From: Cyclobacteriaceae bacterium
GTDB lineage: Bacteria > Bacteroidota > Bacteroidia > Cytophagales > Cyclobacteriaceae
Length of the DNA stretch: 64,000 bases
Reading direction: 5' to 3'
NCBI GenBank assembly: GCA_028285445.1
Contig: JANQPQ010000024.1
Location: 1-64,000 of the forward strand
Below the pieces are notes generated by a model. That model did no database searches. It was not told the DNA's origin and was given only the letters and a program-made list of their open reading frames with translations. Position numbers and translations under genes: made by a program. Positions 18,235 through 26,132 of the stretch are shown here, piece after piece; within the stretch, counting starts at the first letter, position 1; each line of letters starts with the position of its first letter.

Positions 18235-19343
18235 TCAAGGGCAAACTGGGCTATTTGGTGGCAGGGTTTGGAATCGTTGCGCTGGGTTATATATTAACAA
18301 CCAATCGGCCACCCAAACCAGCAGACCCGCTAAAGCTTTCGATTCCAGAATATTTCCCACCCTGGAGGTCTTCCAATGAGAATCCGCTTACTGTTCAAGG
18401 CGTTGAATTAGGAAGACTCCTGTTCTATGATAGAAGTCTTTCAAAAGACAGTAGTGTTTCATGTGCAAGCTGCCATCAACAATCTCTTGCTTTTACTGAT
18501 GGCAGGCCCAGATCTGTAGGGATGGATGGAATCAAGACCGATTTTGGAGCTTTATCACTAGCAAATATCGGTTCTGTAAATCATCTGACATGGGAAGGCC
18601 ACGACAAGAATTTGGAAACTCAGGCTTTAAGGCCAATTGTTAGAATTCAGGAAATGGACCAGCGATTAGTGGTTTTGGCGCAGCGACTACAGTCCTCGGC
18701 TTTATACAGAAAAAAATTCAGGGCGGCATTTGGTAAGCAAGAGATTACGGCAAAATTGGCAGCAAAGGCAATTGCCCAGTTTCAACGATCCCTTGTTTCA
18801 GCAAATTCCAGGTACGACCAGTATCTACGTGGAGAAATTGAATTAACTAACCTCGAAATGGAAGGACTGCAGTTATTTTCTACCACTCCGGACCCGAAGA
18901 AAGGAATTCGCGGGGCAGGTTGTATCAGTTGCCATCAAGGTGCACTTTTCCAAGGTTCTCAGCAAGGCTACGAAGCTTTTCGGAATAATGGGCTTTATGA
19001 AAAGCCCTGGGCTGGCCTTATTAGAGAAACCGGTTATGCCGGAGACCTTGGTAAATTCAGAATACCCTCTTTGAGAAATGTGGAAGTAACCGAACCATAT
19101 ATGCACTTAGGCAACTTTCGCACTTTAGAAGAAGTGATTAATCATTACAGTGAAGGGATACAAGTTAGCAGCACGGTTGACAGCCTGGTGCTCAGGACAA
19201 ACGCTCAGGCTACTACTTCAAAAACAGGCCTGCACCTAACACCTTTGGAGAAAAAGGCCATCATTGCATTTCTCAAAGCACTGACTGATAAGTCCTTCCT
19301 TAATAATCCAGATTACAGTAACCCGTTTGCGGATCGTAACTGA
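18213..19343 (+). CDS. Di-haem cytochrome c peroxidase (MauG/CcpA family)
   Basis: 376 residues. An uncleaved or cleaved N-terminal helix (about 13-30) exports the protein to the periplasm. Two c-type haem motifs are present, CASCH at residues 84-88 (followed by QQSLAFTDG) and CISCH at 237-241, each opening one of the two cytochrome domains. This is the length and layout of bacterial di-haem peroxidases, which reduce hydrogen peroxide with electrons from small cytochromes; MauG-like members instead oxidise protein residues. Supporting landmarks are GRLLFYDRSLSKD, the GALSLANIG segment, KFRIPSLRNVEVTEPYMHLG and the late LTPLEKKAIIAFLKALT. The ATG lies inside the preceding gene, implying coupling. 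Whether it is a true peroxidase or MauG-like cannot be told here. Confidence 0.9.
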   Translation: MESLGKIVKGKLGYLVAGFGIVALGYILTTNRPPKPADPLKLSIPEYFPPWRSSNENPLTVQGVELGRLLFYDRSLSKDSSVSCASCHQQSLAFTDGRPRSVGMDGIKTDFGALSLANIGSVNHLTWEGHDKNLETQALRPIVRIQEMDQRLVVLAQRLQSSALYRKKFRAAFGKQEITAKLAAKAIAQFQRSLVSANSRYDQYLRGEIELTNLEMEGLQLFSTTPDPKKGIRGAGCISCHQGALFQGSQQGYEAFRNNGLYEKPWAGLIRETGYAGDLGKFRIPSLRNVEVTEPYMHLGNFRTLEEVINHYSEGIQVSSTVDSLVLRTNAQATTSKTGLHLTPLEKKAIIAFLKALTDKSFLNNPDYSNPFADRN

Positions 19344-19492
19344 TAGATTTCTTCAGTAAGTTGAAGTCTTAGCCTAATCAATCGCCAATCTGGTTCCGTC
19401 ATTCACCGATAGCTAACCTTCACTTACCGATTCGCAAAAGCTTTAACGCAGTAAGCACGTTTACTTTGATGAGTGATTTAACAAACCGTGCC

Positions 19493-19792
19493 ATGAAAAA
19501 GCTCATAACCCTTACGCTTCTTGTCTTGCTGCTAAATGCTATTATGGTTTCCACGAATGTAACCCTTCCCAAGGTTAGTCCCCATGACCTAATTGCTAAG
19601 GTGGTTGATTTTGGCGGCGAGATAAAAGAGAGTTATCAGTCGTATGTTAATGACCCGGTAAATTCAGAAATTCAAGCCAGCGTGCCCCTTGAGTGCATTC
19701 CCGGAGAGGAGAAATTTTTCAGGGCAATCAACGGAATAATTGCCAAGGTAGGGTCAGCTACGGCGTTCTTTGGTGGTATGGTTTCAGAGTAA
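19493..19792 (+). CDS. Small exported protein, unknown
   Basis: 99 residues from the ATG at 19493, which gives a standard signal peptide (MKKLITLTLLVLLLNAIMVS); an earlier in-frame ATG at 19466 would add nine polar residues. The mature part is short and soluble-looking, with one cysteine (VPLECIPGEEKFF) and a glycine-rich end (KVGSATAFFGGMVSE). No family is recognised. It stands alone, with 149 bases before it and 360 bases after it that contain no other gene. Confidence 0.55.
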   Translation: MKKLITLTLLVLLLNAIMVSTNVTLPKVSPHDLIAKVVDFGGEIKESYQSYVNDPVNSEIQASVPLECIPGEEKFFRAINGIIAKVGSATAFFGGMVSE

Positions 19793-20152
19793 CATTTCTG
19801 ATGGCCTTTCGGCAACATACCACTTCATGCTACTAGGTAGGTAACAAATTCAGCGTTTTTCATATCAACAAGTAAAGTTTGTCGATTCTTGGCACAGCTG
19901 ATGGCTTCATCGGTTTAAATTAGGAATTTAGAACCTCGAATCATTCTCATCTTAATGCAGATTTGTTAACATTTCAGCTTGGAGCGTTGTTTTACCTTTA
20001 GCCACTTTCACAGGATATCCACGGTGATGACTGCCTATTTGCCGGTTTGGGAGAACGGGTTGAGTTTGATTAGGAGTTTGCAATCGCCTGCTTCTAGAAT
20101 TTGACCATAATTCTTGGTTAATTAGTAGTACCTACCAACCATTGTCAGAAAT
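19793..20152. other. 360-base intergenic stretch without a recognised gene
   Basis: No open frame of note, no tRNA-like fold and no stem followed by a T run was found by eye. No perfect TAnnTTTG element is visible close to the following start, and no copy of the TGCAACA palindrome is present. It may carry the promoter of the hydrolase gene at 20153. Confidence 0.5.
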
Positions 20153-21604
20153 ATGAATCTCCCGAGCTCAAACCTGGCTGTACTAGCTGCTATTTTATCT
20201 TTCGTTATTTTCAGTTGTGAACCTGCGAAACAGGAGGGTGGAGATGAGCGGGCAGCATTGGTATCGGCCTGCAGTTTTCTTGACGTGTCTGACACCTCTC
20301 GGCTTATATGTGGTCAACTGCAGGTTCCTGAAAATCACGACAAACCAGAGGGCCGGCAAATTAGCATTGCTTATGTTATTCTGAAGAGCGAGAATTCCAG
20401 TACCAAGGAGTTTCCTATGATCCATTTTACTGGTGGCCCGGGCGGGCAAGCGCTGCGGGGGGTAGAAAACATGCTTTTGAATCCGATTCTGAAAACCAGG
20501 GATATCATTCGGTTTGATCAAAGAGGAATTGGCAAATCAAGCCCGCTGCCCGACCTCACGTCGAAACTTTATGCACTACTGCCCCTGGATTTAACTTCTG
20601 CGCAGGAAGAAGAACAAGTGGGTGATATATTGGGTGAATTAAGAGCCGAGGTGGATGAGAAGGACATTGAAATAGAAATGTACAATACCTTTCAAAATGC
20701 GAGGGACGTTGGCATGCTGATGGATCACCTCGGTTATGAGAAGTATAATCTCAGAGGTGGCTCTTATGGAACCAGAATTGCGCGGGTAGTCGCTGACTTC
20801 TTTCCGGAGAAAATTAATGCAGCAATCTACGACTCTCCGGCTCCGCACAAGGATAACTACTTGCTAACTCGACTTGATGACTATAGTAGTGCACTGGCCA
20901 AGGTAATTGACTACTGCGAAAACGATAGCAACTGCAACACCCGGTATCCTAACCTTAAAGTGGCATACCTGGAGATGTTGGAAGACTTAGCAGAAAGCCC
21001 CTTGCAGGCGGAGTATAACGGACAAGCCTTCTATATCAACCCGCAGGATGCCATTTTCCATCTCCGATACGAGCTTTATAGGAACGATTCCAGGGAAAGA
21101 GCTCCAAAATTTATTTACGCCATAAAAAACAACGATTTAGACTGGATTAATCAGATTCTCTCCAACCGCGGTACCAGCTCTTCTAATTATGCTATGTTTC
21201 TGGCCTGTGAAAACTATGAGGAGTACAACCATAATATTTCTGCAGAAGATGTAGCAAATAAGTATGATGATTTGGAACTAATGCCATACCGCCTACCGAT
21301 ATTCACTTCCCTTTATCTGAACAGTGCTGAATTTCTTAGGTCGCACGCCACGGCGGAAATGAAACAGTACGAGACATCCGACATACCTTCACTCATATTT
21401 ATTAACCAATTCGATCCGGTGACTCCACCTGAAAACGCCGCCATTTTTCAATCAAAGATGACCAACTCACAGGCATTTATAATCAATGCTGGCGGCCATG
21501 GCGGAGGCGACATGGTATGCAAGAGAAGTATTATGGACGATTTTATGTCTTCACCAACAAAGCCACTGGACTCCAGCTGCCTGGATTTGTATGTGACTCC
21601 TTAA
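20153..21604 (+). CDS. Alpha/beta-hydrolase lipoprotein, tripeptidyl-aminopeptidase-like
   Basis: 483 residues. The leader ends in a lipobox (FVIFSC, Cys about 22), so this is a membrane-tethered lipoprotein of the cell envelope. The alpha/beta-hydrolase fold shows an oxyanion-loop HFTGGPGG, the DQRGIGKS motif typical of proline-iminopeptidase relatives, the nucleophile elbow GGSYG with Ser204, Asp421 in NQFDPVTPP and His449 in GGHGGGD. The last two lie in a TAP-like C-terminal domain. The family removes N-terminal peptides or single residues from short peptides. The neighbouring leucine dehydrogenase and amino-acid symporter fit a peptide-use theme, although the 68-base gap does not prove one operon. 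Exact specificity is open. Confidence 0.87.
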   Translation: MNLPSSNLAVLAAILSFVIFSCEPAKQEGGDERAALVSACSFLDVSDTSRLICGQLQVPENHDKPEGRQISIAYVILKSENSSTKEFPMIHFTGGPGGQALRGVENMLLNPILKTRDIIRFDQRGIGKSSPLPDLTSKLYALLPLDLTSAQEEEQVGDILGELRAEVDEKDIEIEMYNTFQNARDVGMLMDHLGYEKYNLRGGSYGTRIARVVADFFPEKINAAIYDSPAPHKDNYLLTRLDDYSSALAKVIDYCENDSNCNTRYPNLKVAYLEMLEDLAESPLQAEYNGQAFYINPQDAIFHLRYELYRNDSRERAPKFIYAIKNNDLDWINQILSNRGTSSSNYAMFLACENYEEYNHNISAEDVANKYDDLELMPYRLPIFTSLYLNSAEFLRSHATAEMKQYETSDIPSLIFINQFDPVTPPENAAIFQSKMTNSQAFIINAGGHGGGDMVCKRSIMDDFMSSPTKPLDSSCLDLYVTP

Positions 21605-21672
21605 ATCAACCTGGTTATTGTGATTTTTGGCATTCTGGGGTATTTTGAGCATTCACCAATACCTCCAATGAT

Positions 21673-22737
21673 ATGTCAGTATTCCAGGCCACCGACTTTA
21701 ACCACCACGAACAAGTAGTATTTGTTAACGATAAACATGCCGGATTAAAGGCAATTATAGCAATTCATAACACAGCCTTTGGCCCAGCTCTTGGTGGCTG
21801 CAGAATGTGGGACTATCCCTCTGAGGAAGAAGGCTTGCGAGATGTTCTTAGACTTTCCAGGGGAATGACTTACAAGGCTGCCCTGGCTAATGTAGCAGTT
21901 GGTGGTGGCAAAACGGTGATACTTGGCAAGGAGTCCGCTCCAAAGTCTGCAGAGTTGATGCATGCCATGGGCAGAGCAATCGAAAAACTAAAGGGGCGTT
22001 ACGTGACCGGGCCCGATATTGGAACGGGTGTTGAAGACATGACCAATATCCGGGAAACCACTGCGCACGTAATTGGTGTAGATGCATCTAAGGGTGGATA
22101 TGGAGATCCATCGCCTTCTACCGCCCGCGGGGTATTTATGGGCATCCGGGCAGGTTTACAGCACAAACACGGCTCTGCAGATTTGAAAGACGTTAAGGTG
22201 ATGGTTCAGGGACTTGGTCATGTGGGCTACAATCTATGTCGCTTCCTGCATGAGGAGGGAGCCCAATTGTTTGTGGCTGATGTAAACGCTGAGGCCGTAG
22301 AAAGGGCTGAATCTGAATTAGGAGCCATTGCTGTGGCGGTTGATGACGTTTACTCTGCAGATGTTGATGTCTACGCACCTTGTGCCTTTGGTGCCGTTAT
22401 CAACGACAATACTTTAGACAGGTTTAAAGCTGGAATTATTTCTGGAGGAGCTAACAACCAACTGGATCAAGATCGGCATGGTGAAGCTCTTAAAGAACTT
22501 GGTATCATTTATTTACCAGATTATGTAGCCAATGGTGGCGGCCTGGTGCAAGTTGCTGCTGAATGGTATAAGGAACCGGAAGAAATCTACCGACCTAAGG
22601 TAGATGCCATTTACGAAACTTGTTTAAGTATTCTAAAAAAGGCCAATGAAGATGATATTTCAACCAGCTTAGCTGCGGATAGAATAGGAGAAGAACGGGT
22701 ATTATCAGCTGAAAATCAGGTAACTACTGCTTCATAA
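21673..22737 (+). CDS. Leucine dehydrogenase (Glu/Leu/Phe/Val dehydrogenase family)
   Basis: 354 residues, the normal length of NAD-dependent leucine/branched-chain amino-acid dehydrogenases, which deaminate leucine, valine and isoleucine to 2-oxo acids. The substrate domain has GPALGGCRMW, GMTYKAALANVAVGGGKTVI with the catalytic lysine(s), and TGPDIGTGVEDM. The NAD-binding Rossmann domain has VQGLGHVGYN, followed by the acidic loop FVADVN. The ending (GGLVQVAAEWY) is also typical of leucine dehydrogenase. The gene is followed after 18 bases by a sodium-coupled amino-acid symporter gene, so uptake and catabolism of the same amino acids are probably coordinated. Confidence 0.93.
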   Translation: MSVFQATDFNHHEQVVFVNDKHAGLKAIIAIHNTAFGPALGGCRMWDYPSEEEGLRDVLRLSRGMTYKAALANVAVGGGKTVILGKESAPKSAELMHAMGRAIEKLKGRYVTGPDIGTGVEDMTNIRETTAHVIGVDASKGGYGDPSPSTARGVFMGIRAGLQHKHGSADLKDVKVMVQGLGHVGYNLCRFLHEEGAQLFVADVNAEAVERAESELGAIAVAVDDVYSADVDVYAPCAFGAVINDNTLDRFKAGIISGGANNQLDQDRHGEALKELGIIYLPDYVANGGGLVQVAAEWYKEPEEIYRPKVDAIYETCLSILKKANEDDISTSLAADRIGEERVLSAENQVTTAS

Positions 22738-22755
22738 TTAAAGTAATATATTCAG

Positions 22756-24204
22756 ATGAAAGCCAATACGCGAGGTGTCTGGGGAACAAGCCTTGGATTC
22801 GTGTTGGCGGCCGCAGGTTCAGCCGTAGGGGTAGGCAATCTTTGGAAATTCCCGTACGTTACCTGGGAAAATGGTGGTGGGTCCTTTGTAATTATCTACC
22901 TGGCCTCGGCGGCTTTCATCGGTATCCCTATCTTAATTTCAGAGCTGATTATTGGTAGAAAATCAGGTCTTAGCGCAGTGCCGGCCATGGAGAAACTGGG
23001 CAAAAGAGTTCCAGGTGGGAGGGCATGGAAGTACGCTGGTTGGCTGGGTTTACTCGGCAGCAGCCTTATACTTTCTTATGTAGTTGTTATTGCTGGTTGG
23101 GCAATAACCTATGCTTACTATTCTCTCAAGTGGTCTCTTACTTCCTACTCGGCTCCGGCCTCCAGCCAGTTTGTTGACTTTATTGCAAACACTCCACTGC
23201 AGCTGCTGCTTTCGTCAATATTCATGGCTCTTACGGCCATAATTGTGTATAGAGGTATAGGAGCTGGGATTGAGAGGGCTAATAAAATACTGATGCCGGC
23301 CTTGTTTGTCATGTTAGTATTGCTGCTTTTGAATTCCTTATCTCTCAGCGGATTTAGCACAGCCCTTGACTTCTTGTTCAGCGCGAATTTTGACGCCATA
23401 AGCGGTCAATCAGTTTTGGAAGCTATGGGACAGGCTTTCTTCTCCTTGTCTCTGGGTATGGGAATTATGATAACCTATGGCTCTTACATGCAGAACCAAT
23501 CCAGCATACCCCGGGCCGCAACCGTGGTGGTGGCTATGGACACGTTTGTGGCCATTATAGCTAGCATCATCATTTTTTCGATCATTTTCACTATTCCCTC
23601 GCTTGAAGATACGGTCAGTGCCAGCACCACCGGTATGTTGTTCACTACTTTACCGGCCTTGTTTTATACTGAACTGCCTGCTGGAGAAGTCGCCGCTCCG
23701 CTCTTTTACCTGCTGGTAACATTTGCGGCGCTTTCGTCCACCATTTCGTTGTTAGAAGTGGCTGTGGCATTGATGATCGATAGACACAGGTTGTCGCGAG
23801 CCAGGGCTACTATATACGCATCATTGATTGTGTTTATATTTACTGTTATGGTAGCGCTCTCTCTGAACCCTAACAATGTGTTTTCCGGGTTCCAGTTTTT
23901 CGGTACTAGTGAATCAGGTTTTCTGTTTGAGCTAAATCAGCTATTCTTTAGGGGAAAAGTTGGGTTTATGAACGTCATAGACCACCTTGTAGCCAATTGG
24001 CTCTTGCCGGTCACCGGGCTGCTATCAATACTATTTGTAGGTTGGTTTCTTAATAGAGATGAAGTAAAATCTGAGCTTCACCGAGGAGGAAGGCTCGGTG
24101 GGGTACTGACTAATTTGTTGCTAATAGCTACTCGCTACCTTGGGCCCATCGCAATTCTGTATATTTTGTACCAGATACTCTTCGGGGGCCAGGATTTCAG
24201 TTGA
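22756..24204 (+). CDS. Sodium-dependent amino-acid symporter (NSS/SNF family)
   Basis: 482 residues with about eleven to twelve membrane helices. The first helix has the family signature AAAGSAVGVGNLWKFPYVTW, which forms the sodium and substrate sites, followed by ENGGGSF. Later landmarks are the FFSLSLGMGIMITYGSY motif in helix 6 and LSSTISLLEVAVAL in helix 8, the region that binds the second sodium. Bacterial members (LeuT, MhsT, TnaT) import hydrophobic or aromatic amino acids with sodium. Being directly downstream of leucine dehydrogenase favours branched-chain substrates; this is inferred from context. A final helix leads to a short polar tail. Confidence 0.92.
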   Translation: MKANTRGVWGTSLGFVLAAAGSAVGVGNLWKFPYVTWENGGGSFVIIYLASAAFIGIPILISELIIGRKSGLSAVPAMEKLGKRVPGGRAWKYAGWLGLLGSSLILSYVVVIAGWAITYAYYSLKWSLTSYSAPASSQFVDFIANTPLQLLLSSIFMALTAIIVYRGIGAGIERANKILMPALFVMLVLLLLNSLSLSGFSTALDFLFSANFDAISGQSVLEAMGQAFFSLSLGMGIMITYGSYMQNQSSIPRAATVVVAMDTFVAIIASIIIFSIIFTIPSLEDTVSASTTGMLFTTLPALFYTELPAGEVAAPLFYLLVTFAALSSTISLLEVAVALMIDRHRLSRARATIYASLIVFIFTVMVALSLNPNNVFSGFQFFGTSESGFLFELNQLFFRGKVGFMNVIDHLVANWLLPVTGLLSILFVGWFLNRDEVKSELHRGGRLGGVLTNLLLIATRYLGPIAILYILYQILFGGQDFS

Positions 24205-24277
24205 TCCGTTTATCATTTTACGCTTGAAACTATTGCAAGAAGAGCATACCTTCTGTCATCACCAACATTGCCATAAT

Positions 24278-25147
24278 ATGATTACTACTCAGCCAATAGA
24301 GGGAGCTTTCGGAAAAGAGATTCTGGGTGTAGATCTTTCCAACCCTTCCAGTGACGACATTACTGAAGTTTTGCGGATATTCCATGAGAATGGGTTAATA
24401 CTCGTCAGAAACCAGGAAATGACCCTATCTCAATTCGAGGAATTAGCCCTACATTTTGGGGATATAAAACCACATTTTCTTGATCATTTGCGCCTGGAGG
24501 GACACCCGGGGATTCTTTTGCTTTCTAATATGTATGAGAACGAAAAGCCCATTGGTGTATATGATGGTGCGGCCTTTTGGCATACCGATGTTGCGTATGA
24601 AGATCCGCCAAATAGCTCAACGCTGGTCTATGGAGTTGAATATCCAACTAATGGGTGTCCCACACATTATGCTACCACTTTTGAAGCATATGATGCGCTC
24701 TCAGGTTCTCTAAAAGCAAAAATCGAAGACCTTACTGTTTTGCATCATTATGGTAATAGAGCTGATATGGATGAAGATTCTGGTCATTCCGCAGTAAAGC
24801 TCACGGATGACCAAAAGAAGAAAGTTGAAAATGTTTTTCATCCTTTAGTCATGAAGCACCCGGTCACTGGCAGGAAATCATTGTATGGTGTGGCAGGTAG
24901 CTCTTTCGGCATTGTAGGAATGCCCGACGATGAGGCTATAGACCTGTTAGATGAGCTAAAAGACCATTGCCTGCAAGATCAGTTTACCACCACTCTTGAA
25001 ATTGAAAGAGGTGATTTTGCTGCCTGGGACACGTTTTCTACCCTGCATATGGCCACCTTGCAAAAGAAAGCTACGGGCCCCGAAGATAGCCGCTTGCTAT
25101 GGCGCGCCAGTATGGTAGGCATGCCGCCATCCCTGAGAAGTAATTAG
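24278..25147 (+). CDS. TauD/TfdA-family Fe(II)/2-oxoglutarate dioxygenase
   Basis: 289 residues from the ATG at 24278; a longer frame would begin inside the symporter gene with cysteine-rich, non-family sequence. The facial triad is visible: His102 and Asp104 in FWHTDVAYEDPP and His257 in STLHMAT. The 2-oxoglutarate-binding arginine is Arg276 in LLWRASMVG. The N-terminal EILGVDLSNP and DILVRNQ-like RNQEMTL also fit the family, which oxidises taurine, sulfonates, aryloxy acids or carnitine precursors. The substrate cannot be assigned, and the region has no sulfonate ABC transporter to support taurine. It starts 73 bases after the symporter gene. Confidence 0.88.
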   Translation: MITTQPIEGAFGKEILGVDLSNPSSDDITEVLRIFHENGLILVRNQEMTLSQFEELALHFGDIKPHFLDHLRLEGHPGILLLSNMYENEKPIGVYDGAAFWHTDVAYEDPPNSSTLVYGVEYPTNGCPTHYATTFEAYDALSGSLKAKIEDLTVLHHYGNRADMDEDSGHSAVKLTDDQKKKVENVFHPLVMKHPVTGRKSLYGVAGSSFGIVGMPDDEAIDLLDELKDHCLQDQFTTTLEIERGDFAAWDTFSTLHMATLQKKATGPEDSRLLWRASMVGMPPSLRSN

Positions 25148-25272
25148 TGGATGATTTTTAAATTAGAGTTGCTGGTGAAGAGCTTGATTAGTCATTCATC
25201 ACTGATCAGTAGATATCAAACAACGGTTGCCAATCCAAATTCATCATTACCAACGATCCAAAACCCTGTTAC

Positions 25273-26049
25273 TTGAAACCGAATCGCTTTAAGAAAGTAC
25301 TTGCCGAAAATAAGATTCCAATTGGCCACATGGTATTTGAGTTCACTACAAGAAATCTGGCCAAGATACTGGAGTCGGCTGATCTTGATTTTGTGGTGAT
25401 TGATATGGAGCACGGTGGAAATTCTATTGAGACCATAGCCGATCAGATGGCCTGGTTCAAGTCCACAACAGTTGCGCCAGTTGTGCGTGTTCCCTTTCAA
25501 GAGTATCACTTTATAGCACGCGTGTTAGACGCGGGGGCTCTGGGAGTTATGATTCCGAATGTAAAAGATGTTGATACCGCGGAACAAGTGGTTCAAGCTG
25601 CAAAATATGCCCCCATGGGTTCAAGAGGTGTGATCATGGCCAGTGCCCATGCCGATTTCAAAAAATCTCAACCTGAGCAGTTTTTCAAATACTCCAATGA
25701 GAACACCTCCGTAATCATCCAGATAGAGAGCTTGCAAGGTGTTGAAAATGCAGAAGCCATTGCCTCGGTAGCTGGGGTAGATGCTTTGTGGGTGGGTCAG
25801 TTCGACCTCAGTCAATCAATGGGCATGCCCGGCGACTTTGAAAATCCAGATTTTCTTGAAGCTTTCAAGAAGGTGATTAACGCCGCAAAAGCCAACAAGC
25901 TGGCCATGATTATGCAACCCAGCAATCCACAGCAAGCTCAGGAATGGCTTGCTATGGGTGTAAATGCTCTATCATACCATGGCGACTTTTACCTCTATCA
26001 AAGTGCACTCCGCAGGGGTGTTGAGCAATTGCGAGACCTCAGTAACTAA
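25273..26049 (+). CDS. HpcH/HpaI-family class II aldolase
   Basis: 258 residues with a TTG start: there is no in-frame ATG between the upstream TAG at 25210 and the codon chosen, and MKPNRFKKVLAENKIPIGHM aligns with the usual family start. The TIM-barrel landmarks are FVVIDMEHGG (catalytic histidine region), VVRVPFQEYHFIARVLDAGALGVMIPNV, the metal-binding glutamate in VIIQIESLQGVENA and the aspartate in DALWVGQFDLSQSMG. These aldolases cleave 4-hydroxy-2-oxo acids such as 2-dehydro-3-deoxyglucarate or 4-hydroxy-2-oxoheptanedioate to pyruvate and an aldehyde. It is 125 bases from the dioxygenase gene and may stand in its own transcript. Confidence 0.9.
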   Translation: MKPNRFKKVLAENKIPIGHMVFEFTTRNLAKILESADLDFVVIDMEHGGNSIETIADQMAWFKSTTVAPVVRVPFQEYHFIARVLDAGALGVMIPNVKDVDTAEQVVQAAKYAPMGSRGVIMASAHADFKKSQPEQFFKYSNENTSVIIQIESLQGVENAEAIASVAGVDALWVGQFDLSQSMGMPGDFENPDFLEAFKKVINAAKANKLAMIMQPSNPQQAQEWLAMGVNALSYHGDFYLYQSALRRGVEQLRDLSN

Positions 26050-26132
26050 ATCACTAAATACGTGCTAATCAGCCAGAAATGAGCTAAATTGATAATCCAG
26101 CTATAGTTCAACCTTAAACCCTACGACTGCTC

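Noticed and set aside
19870-19990. Possible promoter elements (AAAGTTTG, TTTACCTTTA) in the 360-base gap
   Set aside because: None fits TAnnTTTG exactly and they lie more than 150 bases from the next start.
24140-24277. Extension of the dioxygenase frame into the symporter gene
   Set aside because: The added residues do not resemble TauD proteins; the ATG at 24278 gives the normal family start.
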